From Calycina herbarum (lineage: Eukaryota; Ascomycota; Leotiomycetes; Helotiales; Pezizellaceae): a DNA stretch of 64,000 nt. The notes beneath the pieces are model-generated. The model saw only the letters and a list, made by a program, of their open reading frames with translations, had not been told where the DNA came from and ran no database searches. The position numbers and the translations under genes were made by a program. How positions within the stretch are numbered: position 1 is the stretch's first letter; each line of letters opens with the position of its first letter. The DNA is taken from positions 1 through 64,000 of the forward strand of contig LLEY01000151.1 in the NCBI GenBank assembly GCA_001414485.1, in the 5' to 3' direction. Shown piece by piece: positions 12,776-24,391 of the stretch.

Positions 12776-15700
12776 AGTAATAAAAACTATATTACCGACT
12801 CTAAAGTCTACTTCTTATCTATGTCTATTTATATCCTATTCTTTCTTTTCTTAAGCTTTTACTATATTTGCTTAGCCGACGTCTAGTACTTCTTAAAGAG
12901 TCTTTATAACTGTTATAGCTTCTTCTTATAATAGCCTCTATTATACAGTCGAAGGTCTAGGCGTATACTAGTTAAAAGACGTTCTTAGTAAGTAGCTCTT
13001 TTGTAATTTAAACAGGGATATTCTAATAGTACTATAAGGTAGTATAAGCTAAGCGTGGTCTATTATTAGAAGTAGCTCTAACTAATTATTCTAGTAGTAA
13101 TTTATATATAGCTATAAGCGCTAATCTAGGTACTGGTTTATAATTTTAGTTTATCTATCTATCTAGACGTGATTTATAGTCGAAAGTCGAAGCTAGATAC
13201 TAAGGATTCGCGTAAATTCTCGCTAGAAGGCAGAGATAAACTAAGAGCCTCTGTTAGAGATAATACTCTCTAGGATTCTATAGTATCGTAATATATACTA
13301 TAAGTATAGCCTAGCTATCTACTTAGCTATTACTTCCTTTTAGTATAGAATAGAGATAGATTATTTAGATAATCGGTTAATAACTACGAACACGTTATTA
13401 AAGCTATACTTATTAGCTAGAAAGGATTTAAAGTCTATTACTACGTGTTACTATATATATAATAGAACTAGAAGTAGGTATAGATAACCAGGGGTCTTGT
13501 CTCTTAGTATATCCGCTCTTCGACATTCGTAACAGTTACGTACGTATTACGTAATATTAGACTTTATATTTCGCTAGATATACCTCGAGCGAAGGATCTA
13601 GTAGGTCTTATCTTATCTAGAGTAGGCTAGTAGTACTTAGTCGTATACTTTATAGATTAGGTCTATCTATAAAGTATCGATATATAATACTATTAAGTAG
13701 TCTTAATAAAGTAGTAGGTCTTTCTCTAAAACGTATAGAGAGTCTTCGTCGTTCTTAGCTTATAATTATAAAGCTTAAAGTGTCTTAGTATCCTTATTTG
13801 CTTTATAGATTCGTTTAGAGAGCGTAAGAGACTCTTAGAAGTAATCGTCGTCGACTAGAGCTAGTGTAATAAAGCTTATTTCAACTCTAAGGTCTTTAAG
13901 TACTTCTATATTAACCTGTTCTTTTGTTAAGAGCGTATAGGTCAGGTATTATTCTTTCAGCTTCTTCTAAGTCTATAATTCGTCTGTTTTTCGTATTAAA
14001 GCGTTCGTCTTTCTATTCTTCTTTCTAGAACGGTATATTACTATAAAGTAGTATTCAGCTAAAGCTTTAGCTTATCTAGCTTAATATATAGTAAGCTACT
14101 TAGTTATTATAAAGTACTTAAGTACTTTATAGTTAGTATAAATATAGACTTTCTTATATATACTTTATAATTCTAGTCTCTATTCCGTAAGTAAGCGTAT
14201 AATTATAAGTATCTCTTTATTATAAATTTTGTAATTATACTCAGCTAAGGATATAACCTTACTAAAGTAAGCTACTAGGTACTATTCGCCGTCTACTTAC
14301 TATTGTTATAGTATCTTAGTAATTATCTCGTCTAAGACGTCTGTCTCGATTATCGTAGAAAGCTCTAGAGAGTAATAACGAAGAACTAGAGCCGTTGTAA
14401 GATATTTCTTCAGCTTCTTAAAAGCGTTCTAGTAGCTTTAGTTAAAGTTAAAGAGTACGTTATCCTTTATAAGACGTATAAGTAGTTTTATAATAATTCT
14501 ATAATTCTATATAAACCTTCGGTAGAAGTTATAAAAGCCTAGGAAGCTCTAGACGTCTTTTACTATATCTAGTACTTACTAATTCTAGACTACTATAACT
14601 TTTTCCAGATCTACTTTAATACTATTAGTTCTAATAATAAAGCTAAGGTATTTTATCTTCTTAACGTTAAATTCGTATTTCTTAATATCTACTTATAAGC
14701 TAGTATCTTATAGTTGTTAGAGAACTTTTCGTATATATTTCTTATATTTTAATATATTCGAAGAATAGATAAGGATGTCGTCTAAGTAAGTAGAGTAGAA
14801 ATCGTCTAAATAGTTAAAAAGTACGTTATTTATATACCGCTAGTATATAGATAGTCTATTTATAAGTCTAAACAGTAGAACCTTATACTTATACGTTCTA
14901 TAATATATATAGAAAGTAGTTAGTTCTTTAAAATCAGGATCTATTTATATACGATAGAAAGCTTAGTAGATATCGAGTTTTATAAATATATAAGCTTAAC
15001 TAATATAGGCTAGCATTTTATTAATAAGAGGGAGTAGATAGTAGTCTTTTTAATTAAGGTTATTAAGCTTTTAGAAGTTAATATAAAAGCGTAATCTTCT
15101 GTCTACCTTCTTAATAAATAGTACTAGAGTAGTAAAAGAGAACTAGCTATACTCTATAAATCCTTTATAAAGGTTATCTAAGATATATTCCTTTATAGTA
15201 AGTAGCTCTTTAGTTGATATCTTATATAGTAGAGAATATCTAAGAGTATCTGTTTCTTCTAGCTGTATTTTATAGTTATAATATTAGTAAGATAGTAGAG
15301 TATCTAAAGCTTCTTTTAAGAATACGTCTATAAAATCTATATACTTCTCTAGAACCTCTAGTATTACTATATAATCCTCTTCTTATCTAGCTATAATACT
15401 ATTAATCTCGTATAAGCTAGTAGTAAACATCTCACTATCTTCTTAAAGTAAATAGTAGTATATTTCTACTATAGATATAGTAGAGATGTTAATTATTATA
15501 GAAGGTTCTTACTTTAGAAAGAGCTTTCGTCGATAGACTAGAGTAAGTACTTTCTTAGGTAATCCCTCGAGTTTCTATTTTATAATCCGGTATTATACTT
15601 ATATAGAAGACTAGTAGTTACTTTCGTAGATCGTAGGTATATATTCTAGATATTCTATTATACTAAGTTCTAAAATAGATTAGCTATTCTGTCTTTATAA

Positions 15701-17161
15701 TTCGTCCGCTTCTATTATAAGATTATAAGCGTCTATCTAATTCTAGTAAAAGAGTATAAGATTCTTAGAACGAATAGCTTCGCGCGAGAGAGAGGTAAGC
15801 TACTAAGTAAAGAAGTAAGGCTTAAGTTCCTCTAGCTAGAGTAACTTTCGATAAGTTACGTTAATATTAATATAAAAGTATTTAAAGAATTTTCAGCCGA
15901 GAATAACGTCGTATAACCTTAGGTCTAGTAGAATAAAGAGTATATTAAAGAATTTACAGCTATCTAATACGTAATTAGAGAGAAGGTAGTAAGTAGCTTC
16001 TCTACTAATCTCTCTATTATATCTGTAAATCTTTATAGATATAAGAAGTCTTTTTGTTTTAAGGTTATAGAACTTCGCTAAGTCGTAGCTAAATTAGACG
16101 TCTATAAAAGAGAATACATTTACTCTAAGTTACTAAGAGTAGTAGTTTATATACTATATCTATTAATTATTATTATACTAGGTAAAGTAAACGCTTTCCT
16201 ACTAACTAATAACTATAGATTAATCTTAGAGAGATTAATCCTATATTTATCTAAGGTAGAGTCTTCTCTTAAGTATAGTCGTTTCTTAACTTAGATTTAG
16301 CTTCTTCTTCCTTCTCTAGCTCGCTTAAGTCTACCTTCTTATAAACTCTTAGCTGTAGACAGGACTTGATATAATAGCCGACTTCTCTATAGTTATAACA
16401 TATATTAGTAGAGAGGTAAATACTAGCTACGCGAGTAGGAATTTCTAGAGAACGTGTAGCTGTAGCTGTATTTGTAGCTATAGTAGATAGATACTTACTT
16501 ATACGCTTTCTAGTCTTTTCTTCTATAATATCTTATAAGTCGTTGTCGACGCTACTAGTAAGAGTGTAAAAGAGGCCTATATCTCTCTTAGCTTAAAGTC
16601 TAATAACTATAAAAGCTTATTAGAGGTTAATAGTTAACTTATTAAAAAGGTTATTAATTCTATCTTACTTTAGAGTTCTAGACTTATCTACTAGCTTCTA
16701 GAACTTTGCTTAAAACTCGTAGAACGTCTCTCGAGCTATTCGTAGCTCTTAGTACTTCTTATAAGCCTTATTATAAACGTATAAACTAACTATAATATTA
16801 TAGAGATAAGCTAGTATCTTATTATAACTAGTGAATTAGTTATTAGTATTAAACTTATATTTTAAGTAAATATAATCACGTGCTTAGCTAGTAGTAGCGT
16901 GATATACTAGGTTTATCTTTGCTTTCTTAGATTTAAAGTAGTTAGTATTAATATATAGCTTTACTATAATTTTAATCTCTTAGGTATTATATATAATCTA
17001 GTTATCTTCTATTATAAATATACGTAGATTCTCTACTCTACTAGTCTTCTTAGAAGACTAGGTAGTAGAGATAGATTAGATAACCTTTCTAACTTTTAGC
17101 TTTATAAGAGTATATTTATAACGTATATATATATCTATTTCTTAAAGAGTAGATCTAAAGC

Positions 17162-17435
17162 TGTGATAGAACCATCAGGAATGATCGGAATTGGAATTGC
17201 CGAGTCTACGTGCCGAATGGGATACGATACAGATGTTGTTTCAGGATTTGGAAAAGCCAGATGGCTTCCGGACTTACTATTGTCCGAACCTCTTGTAAAT
17301 AGCTGCCTCCTCTCTATCGGGAAAGACCAATTTGGTCTTTTCCTTCGTATCAGAGCCTAGTATTCGGATATGTTATTCTATCGAACGCACTTCTATATGC
17401 CTCTTTTGTAGTAGTATCTGTTTCGTGCTGTTATA
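17162..17435 (+). repeat. Gag-only element 5' LTR
   Basis: Direct copy of 19486-19759. I count 7 differences in 274 bp, every one a transition. An open frame across it (65 codons from a GTG) is not taken as a gene. A short palindrome around GACCAATTTGGTC lies near 17326. Confidence 0.93.
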
Positions 17436-18239
17436 TTAAAAGACCAAATTCGACTCCGCCGGGGACGGCCTGTTATAATATCTTACTCGAGCGCGCCGGC
17501 GTACTTGCTTCGAATTCGATTCGGCCTAGATTCGGATTAGTATATCGATAACCTTAAATAGCTAGGTAATTAGAGACTACCTGGATAGCTAGTGACACCG
17601 GGGTTTAGTGTCTGAACAGTCAGCTGGTAAAATCGTAGGCAGTTCTTACATTGATAGGAGTAGAATACGCTAAGTGTTCCCGAGACTCCTAATAACCCTC
17701 TCCGTATAGGGATTGCTACACAATATACGGACAGTCGACGATATACAGTTACCCGGAAGGCTCCCGAATCTACCCCTTAACCCCCCCTTTTTCGAATCGA
17801 CATACGACATGTCGAATTTAAATGCTCCGCTTCTTAAGAGCGTTAAGCAACCTACCAGGGAAGCCAGTAGACCCCCCTCCGAAAGGTCTACGAACCGCAC
17901 TCGCACGCCCAAAAACAAAAGGTCCTAGAAAGGAAAGCAACCTGCTCGAAACCTCAAAGACAACCGAGACTTTTCCAATACAGACGAGATACGAGGTGTG
18001 GTATAAGGCTTAGAAGAAAAACTTCAAGACAACAACGATCGATTCGCCTAGTTGGAAAAGAAAAGCGAACTCCAACTAGCCTCTACGAATCCACCTAGAA
18101 TCGATCCCGAGCCTCTTTCGCCTCCAAGTACTACGCGAGACCCTTTTCGCTTAAGGGATCCTGCCCCTGATGCCTTCCCTCGACGGCAGACCACCCTCCC
18201 AGCCTTAGAAGGCACCCCGAATCCGCTCCTACCCCGAAC

Positions 18240-18900
18240 CGCTAAAAGCAAGATCACGGAAAGGATTAAACCCTTGAATGACGGTACCTCACCTACCTAC
18301 CAACAATAGAAGATATCGGTACGCGATAGACTCCTAGTAAACGCCGATCATTACAATACCGCACCGACTTGAAAGGCCCTCATCTGGGGAACAACTACGG
18401 GCTACGCCAGGAACTACCTTAAGCCCAGATACGAGTCCGAGTCGATTCATATTACTTTCCACGATTATTAAGATATAATTAAACTTTTGGATTTATATTT
18501 CTTAACCGGATACGAGATAGAGGATATACGGAACGCCTTCCAGGCTTTGTAGATAGATGACGCTGAAGGTAAAGAAACGTTTACTGACTTCAGAGGTCGA
18601 TTTTCGAGTATAGCCATACTCGGAGAGATACTAGAGTTAGAACAGTTCTTCTATATATAGGAAAAGATTACACTATAGCTACGAAACTCAGCCGCTGTAC
18701 TTAAGAGACGTTGGAACCATAACTTCGTCGAAATGGTAGTAGATCTTCTAGCCCTAGATAAGGAAAGACGCTGAAACGCTAAGTTATACATAGCTAATAC
18801 GACTAAGCCAGTTAGTACAACTACTTTAGTTAAAAAGACTACCTTTTAATCCTTATCTAGCACAACACCGAACCTCCTACTACCCGAACGCGAATCCTTT
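18240..18900 (+). pseudogene. Gag-like polyprotein remnant in the gag-only element
   Basis: The frame resembles the capsid part of fungal chromoviral Gag: a K-P-L-N-D-G-T-S-P-T-Y start near 18270, then Y-A-R-N-Y-L-K-P-R-Y near 18411, and F-T-D-F-R-G-R-F near 18580, ending in L-L-A-L-D-K-E-R-R. TAG or TGA replaces Trp/Gln/Arg codons at several points. No zinc knuckle could be found downstream. The 580 bp between this frame and the 3' LTR shows no recognisable domain. Upstream, 17690-18010 is Pro/Ser/Thr/Arg-rich and may be a worn gag N-terminus. Confidence 0.6.
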
Positions 18901-19485
18901 TCTACCGTTTAAAGGGAAGATGAAACTAAGTCCTTGTAGAGTACCCTGAATCGGTGGGAAAACAAAGCATCAGATAATTATCGGTAATAACATTTAACTA
19001 GCCGATACCCCACCTCCGACTCCTGTCTTCGGTAAGGAGTCCTTACTTTCTTTTACCTTCTGGCTAGATTCTAGAAGTTCAATTTAAATCGGATACGAAT
19101 TAGTTACGAATCGAAGAAGTACGCTAATAAGTGACCTCTTAGCTGAGTTATTACTGTCTTCTACGATATCGACTTCCAAATTCCGACTTTTCCGCCTCCG
19201 ACTCCTGTCTAAATCCCCTCTAATATGTAGAACAATCGAGGGGTTAGACTATACACTCTTTTAGCGAATGCTTTGTTTTTGGTAGGAAACACCTGATACA
19301 GGCAACATCTACGAACAAGGCCGGCTACGACTCGTATCCTACCTTTCGCTAAACACCTCGCTTAATAAACCGTATTCCATACGACAATCCTTCTGCCACT
19401 AATACTGCCGCCTGCAGACACCGCCCACCGATACCGCACCGACAATAGGAAGACTCGAGGACGAGTCTTTTTCAAGGAGGGGGGA

Positions 19486-19759
19486 TGTGATAGAACCATC
19501 AGGAATGATCGGAATTGGAATTGCCGAGTCTACGTGCCGAATGGGATACGATACGGATGTTGTTTCAGGATTTGGAAAAGCCAGATAGCTTCCGGACTTA
19601 CTATTGTCCGAACCTCTTGTAAATAGCTGCCTCCTCTCTATCGGGAAAGACCAATTTGGTCTTTTCCTTCGTATCAGAGCCTAGTATTCGGATATGTCAT
19701 TCTATCGAACGCACTTCCATATGCCTCTTTTGTAGTAGTATCCGTTTCGTGCCGTTACA
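19486..19759 (+). repeat. Gag-only element 3' LTR
   Basis: Second LTR copy, preceded by the polypurine tract and followed by the AAAGC duplication. At the 7 variable sites the two copies differ by C/T or G/A only. This copy keeps C at most sites where the 5' copy has T. Confidence 0.93.
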
Positions 19760-20156
19760 AAAGCTAGTATTAACTTTAAAGTAGTAGACCTTATTTATTA
19801 AAGTAGTTATTATCTAAAGAATTTATTATAAGATATTATTAATAGAAAGAGAAGAAGGTAACGTAGTTACTACTATAGAAGAGCTAGTAGTAGCCTTACT
19901 AGTAGATAGAGAAGATAGTAGTACTATAGCTTAGAAAGAGGTCTTAGTCTTTTAAGAGCTAGTATTAATAGTAGATAGTAAGAATAAAGATAAAAGCTCT
20001 TTATTTAATAACTTATTAAGCTAGCTAAGAGAGGAGTATTAGAGCTTATTACCGCGTATAAAGGGATTTTCTATAAGATAAATATATATGTTTTTTATTT
20101 ATTAGTTTTAGAATATTTATATACCTTTCTAGGCGAGAGTAAGAGTTTAGTTTTAG

Positions 20157-20339
20157 TATAATAGCTTTCTATAAATATACTAAAAGAGATACTTATAGAA
20201 TAGTATCTATATTCGAAGAAAACTAAACTAAAGAGAGAAGAGGAGAGTTAGTACGCTCTGTCTCTATTTATATATACTAAGCGAGACTTCGGTAGAACCT
20301 CGGCACGTGATCCAGTTGTATATAACTAAGACTTTTATA
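20157..20339 (-). repeat. Gypsy-3 5' LTR (RIP-altered)
   Basis: On - it reads TATAAAAGTCTTAGTTATATAC through TATATAAATAGAGACAGAG (a TATA box) to GAAAGCTATTATA. It aligns along its whole length with the solo LTR at 34964-35165, apart from one gap of about 20 bp. Nearly all differences are C-to-T or G-to-A in this copy, so its terminal TGTGA/TCACA have become TATAA/TTATA. Confidence 0.8.
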
Positions 20340-20424
20340 GCTATTAATTAGTTCTAACTTTTAGTAAGAAGCTATATCTCTCGCTACTACTAGTTAAATA
20401 TATTTATTAACTACTATAAAGGTT

Positions 20425-20915
20425 CTTATATAATATAACGAAACTTAAACGAACTAAACAAAGATAACTAAGTCTCGAAGGTTAGTATATAGATAAGAAG
20501 TATAGATACGCCGAGTTGTTTACTTAGAAGTAAACTCGTTACTTATATTAAAGATATTAAATAAGATAATAAGATTAATAACTAAAGTTAAGTACAAAGC
20601 TTCTATCTAATAGTAGTTATACTAGTCTTTATATAGAACCTTCGTTTTCTAAGTATATTACTTATATTACTTATATCGCTTATATCGCTTATATCGCTTA
20701 TATCGCTCGCGATTACAGCGATTAGAGCAATGTAAGCGATCACGTCACATGACCACACGTGACTTCTAATAGTCTTATAATAGTGAGATCCTGAAACTCT
20801 TAAATACCTTCTATATTACTGATTTCCTCTTACGCTACTTTCTATTCCTAGATGTCGTATCTTATTCTATTAGAGCGCTATCTAAACTACTTACTATATA
20901 ACTATAATTTATAAT
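20425..20915 (+). repeat. Right arm of the ~0.5-kb inverted duplication
   Basis: Inverted match to 12275-12775. It carries four successive TATCGCTTA-type units near 20664-20705 and ends near CTACTTACTATATAACTATAA. It starts about 85 bp beyond the outer end of the Gypsy-3 LTR, so it is not part of that element copy. A second, + oriented copy of the family cut by Gypsy-3 is the simplest explanation. Confidence 0.65.
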
Positions 20916-20994
20916 ATATAGGTTCTTATATATCTGCTAAGTTTATATCCTCTATTATATTTATAGTCGTCTACTATATACTTTAGACTTGTCG

Positions 20995-21162
20995 TATTTA
21001 TAGCCGCCGCTTATATACTTAAGGCTTTTATATAAAACTGTATATTTCCGTATTTATAGCTGTTATTAATATACTTAAAGCTATTATATAAAACTATATA
21101 TTTCTATGTTTATAGCCGCTACTTATATACTTAAGACTGTTATATAAAACCGTGTATTTCTA
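20995..21162 (+). repeat. 56-bp tandem repeat, three full copies
   Basis: Units run 20995-21050, 21051-21106 and 21107-21162. Each begins T(A/G)TTTATAGC, has TATACTTAA in the middle and TATATAAAAC near the end. A partial, more diverged copy precedes them from about 20957. Unit differences are mostly transitions. Confidence 0.8.
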
Positions 21163-22158
21163 TATAAGACTATATATTTTAACTATAAAGTATTTTCGTA
21201 CTTATATTATATATATAAGTAGGTTTATAGAATCTATTATATATAGTTCGTCTAACGTATTTAATAAACAAATATAAGAAAGAATAAGTTAATTCTAATA
21301 TTATAGACTAAATATTAAAAAATTAATAAATAAGATTATCTTTATTATAAGAAGAATTAACTAAGAAGAGAAGTCTATTCTACGTAGAAGAGAAGAGATC
21401 TTATATCTCTTACTTCGAGATTCCTTAGTAAGTATAAGCTATAAGGAACTAAGATATCGTTATAGCTCTTATTATAGCTTTCGTTACTAAGGTAATTACC
21501 GAGGTAGTAAACCTTAAGCTCTTGTTATAGATTAGTAAGGTGATTACTAAGTAAGGTAATTACGAGTAAGGTAATTGCCGTGAGGTAATTGCCGAGGTTG
21601 TCACGTGAGGTCACGTGTTTGTACGAAGGTCTGTAGACCGAGTACTCTTCGGGTGTAAACCGTTATAAGAACTTTAGACTATAATACTTACGTAAGCACT
21701 AGAATTAGTATCTAAAACCTTATATTATATATTATAAATAAGACTCTTATACTATTCCTTTATCTACTCTATGTTATTAGTAGAACCTTTATCCGTAGCT
21801 TCTTTAAAAGTCCTTAGACGAGTTCTTAACCTAGGCTTATCCCACCGTAGAAATACAAGCGATTTATACTCTACTTTTTATTACACCGCCACTTGCATCT
21901 TCGCTGTGAAATGAGTTGTGGCTTAAAGCACTTTGCACTTTACACTGACATAGAAACACCCTTGGGGAATCTTTGGGCAGTCAATTGAAGGCTCGTTCCA
22001 GAATAGAGTGAATGTGGATCTGTAGATACGGCAGCTAAAAAAAAGTGGTGCTGATTGGCATCGGCTCGGGAGTAACCTCGAGCTGCACCCCAACTTCCAG
22101 TTTTCTTTCATTCAAGACAACACAACTATCTTCCTTTCCACACCATAATCTCGATACA
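21163..22158. other. Edge of the transposon block, no gene seen
   Basis: AT-rich, CA/TG-poor DNA continues to about 21850. Near 21490-21600 several GGTAATTGCCG/GGTAATTAC(C/G)GAG motifs recur, followed by two CACGTG sites, which suggests a further LTR fragment. From about 21880 base composition turns ordinary and the 5' region of the acetyltransferase gene begins. Confidence 0.5.
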
Positions 22159-22992
22159 ATGCACACAGAAAGTGCAAGTGAATGCGCCGAAGCTCGAGAG
22201 GTTCCCTTCGCGCAGGCAAAGAGAGCTGGCGCATCGCTTGCGGAGTGCTTTTCGGATGATGAGGTTGCGCGATATTATCTTCAGGTGTCTGACTGTGGCC
22301 GTCCATTGACTGCCACAGAGGCAAAACTGAATCTTTGCATTTACGAGTGTCTCACTGCCGCCCATTGTTACAGTTCTCTGGCCATTTCTGCGGGACCGCA
22401 TCACGACAGTGTAAGTCTTTGGTTGCCACCAGGCTCATCTGACTGGAGCTGGAAAACATACTGGAAAAGTAATTTATGGTTGCTTTGGCTGCGGCTTGGA
22501 AGAAAAGGCAGGAGGCGCTTTTTCGGCTCATGGAGCACACTTGAGGTGGGTGTCCTCCGAGTTTTTCCTTCTGTTTCAGAGATTTCAGAGAAGTTAAGAC
22601 TTCGTTTCCTCCTCAACATGCTTCTGGAAAAGGCAATACTGACTCCGAGGTCTTCCGCAGGAAGGCATGACTAGCATTATGGGAGAAAGAGCTCCAACTA
22701 CTTGGATTTTGACAGATCTGGGTACAAGGAAAACATCTCGTGGAAAAGGGTACGCGACAAAGGTTATGGAATATGGGCTTGGTTTGGTGAGCATACTCCT
22801 TCGCGATTACATACGATTTTAACATTTTATTAGGCCGATGCTCAAAGCCAACCTACATACGTAGAATGCTTCGAGTATAATGTGTCATTCTATGAGAGGT
22901 TCGGCTTTCATAAAAGGAATACTCTTTCATTGGATTGTGCGCAGAATCCCATTATCTTACAGACTATGGTTAGAGAACCAGGCGGCGTCTGA
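22159..22992 (+). CDS. GNAT-family N-acetyltransferase
   Basis: Spliced from 22159-22545, 22661-22786 and 22834-22992 (introns of 115 and 47 nt, GT-AG, phases agree) to 223 residues. It fits the fungal GNAT proteins of about 220 residues: an N-terminal S-L-W-L-P-P-G segment (residues ~93-99), then the acetyl-CoA loop with R-K-T-S-R-G-K-G-Y-A-T-K (motif A, R/Q-x2-G-x-G/A, ~150-161), and a C-terminal Y-E-R-F-G-F-H strand and turn (~193-199). The substrate cannot be told. The start is the first ATG in frame; an upstream GTG extension is ignored. It is the first gene after the transposon block, and its stop lies 3 nt from the convergent F-box gene's stop. Confidence 0.8.
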
Positions 22993-22995
22993 TAC

Positions 22996-24391
22996 CTACA
23001 ACCCCGCATTGATTCCAAACAACATAGACGAATCGGGACGACAAACGATGAATCTTATGTGTACACCTTGTTCAAGAAACGACTCTTCAACCCTTGCATC
23101 ATGGAGCATTCTATCCTCGTGCGGCAATTTCGGACTGTACGACCAGACTATCACTTCTTTCAGCCGTGGAATATAGTCTTGTTTCCATGTGGCAATTTCC
23201 CCAAGCCAGAGAAGGAGCTGCCTATAGTGCTCTTCCACATTATCTAACCGTGCGAGGTGCGCGAATAGAGCCGGGTTTCGACAGTTGAGACGCACCTCTG
23301 CCAGCTGCACTTGTAATGTTTCCAGTTTCGGCGGGAGCATCTCAACAAGCTTAATGCTGTGGTCTCGGCTATCTGAATTTGGGTTGACCATCCACCACGC
23401 AGGAAGCCCCAATCTCTTGATGGAAATGTATTCTCGCATTGTACCCATAACATCTCTAAGAGGGTGCTGTGAGGTGATGTGCTGATGTGGTTGAGCGTAA
23501 ATAACGAGCTCCTCCAAAGACGTCCGATGAGGCATTAGGGGGGCCGGGAAGTTCGAGGGCATAATTGCATTGCGACATGGGTATACTTTTCCGTTGTAGC
23601 GATAGTGGAGAGAGACCAGGGCTGCGGGGCTGCGAAGTATTGTCTCCATCACGTTACCAGAGCAGATGTTGCTGGAGACCGCTAGGTGTGAGATGTGAGA
23701 TTTGAACCTTAAAATATCACCATGTGCTTCTTCCGGGACTTCTTGCTCCCATGACCAACTCTGAATGCTCATCATATATAGATTTCGCAGAAATGGGTTG
23801 CTCAGCAGAGTTTCAATCATTTCCATGCTCACTATCTCGCGCTGCGGCATGAATAACTCGAGTGAGGTAATCCGTGCCGGTGGTAGGGTTGTGAAGTATA
23901 TATGCCCTGGTAGAAGCTGTAAGGTTTGAATATGCGGCAGCAAGCTCATAAGACGTGTGGTTGCTTTCTTGTTCGTTTCCATCTCCCCTAATAGCCGCCC
24001 CCATTCCAACTTCGCCTCCAGTACAAGATCGCGCAGGCCCGCATTTTCCTCTAAGGTGTTCACAAGGCCGCTCAAGCTATATATTCTCGTTCTCACAGCC
24101 GAAGGGTATGGTCTCCTTTCATTTCGAGGATCTTCCTTTGTGTTAGTTAAGCCATACGAGGTACTCTTGATGAAGAGCAGTGTATTACAAAGGGAAAACC
24201 CCGTCTTCGTGCCCTTGTCCCTATGAGCAGAGCAACTTACGAAAAAAGATAGATCTGTAGAGCCTTGGAGTAACTAGACTGGGGAAGCGTTGGGATACAT
24301 GGGCCAAGCTCACCAACGAGGAGGTCGGGATGTAGTGGACAATGTTAGAAACAAGTTCATTAGAAATTCCATTCAAGCCTAGTGTCGCCAT
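22996..24391 (-). CDS. F-box domain protein
   Basis: Two exons (24241-24391, 22996-24131) joined across a 109-nt intron whose 3' end has a classical TAACTAAC branch site; 428 residues. Exon 1 encodes an F-box: I-S-N-E-L-V-S-N-I-V-H-Y-I-P followed by L-V-S-L-A-H-V-S-Q-R-F (residues ~9-38). The rest is a long region of regular Leu-rich segments like the irregular LRR part of fungal F-box proteins, which would bind the substrate of an SCF ubiquitin ligase. Kozak context AGCCATGGCG supports the start. Open alternatives begin later but lose the F-box. Confidence 0.75.

Larger units (their letters stand above)
17162..19759 (+). mobile_element. Non-autonomous LTR retrotransposon carrying only a gag-like frame (TR-GAG/LARD type)
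   Basis: A 2598-bp element with 274-bp direct LTRs (TGTGATAG...) and a perfect 5-bp target duplication AAAGC at 17157-17161 and 19760-19764. A polypurine tract (AAGGAGGGGGGA) ends just before the 3' LTR. The inside is only 2050 bp and holds gag-like sequence but no protease, RT, RNase H or integrase. It is visibly richer in G+C than the Gypsy-3 DNA around it and has fewer broken codons, so it inserted later or had less RIP. It must have relied on another element's enzymes. Confidence 0.88.
12780..20339 (-). mobile_element. Gypsy-3: - strand Ty3/Gypsy element, split by the gag-only element
   Basis: Read on -, the 5' LTR is 20157-20339. Gag follows and is interrupted at 19764/17157 by the gag-only element. 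A zinc knuckle with C-Y-N-Y-R-E-V-G-Y-Y near 16362-16410 has its second Cys and its His turned to Tyr. RT lies at about 14500-15150 with an intact Y-L-D-D at 14778-14789. Integrase ends near 12785 in an F-R-V-G-N-I-V-F segment. No 3' LTR was found below 12780, so the element is truncated or rearranged there. Its LTR matches the solo LTR at 34964-35165. Confidence 0.8.

Noticed and set aside
17163..17360. 65-codon frame in the 5' LTR of the gag-only element
   Set aside because: It begins at GTG within LTR DNA, is repeated with a stop in the 3' LTR, and has no domain.
22045..22158. 38-codon N-terminal extension of the acetyltransferase from a GTG
   Set aside because: Nuclear fungal genes start at ATG as a rule; the first in-frame ATG at 22159 gives the usual family length.
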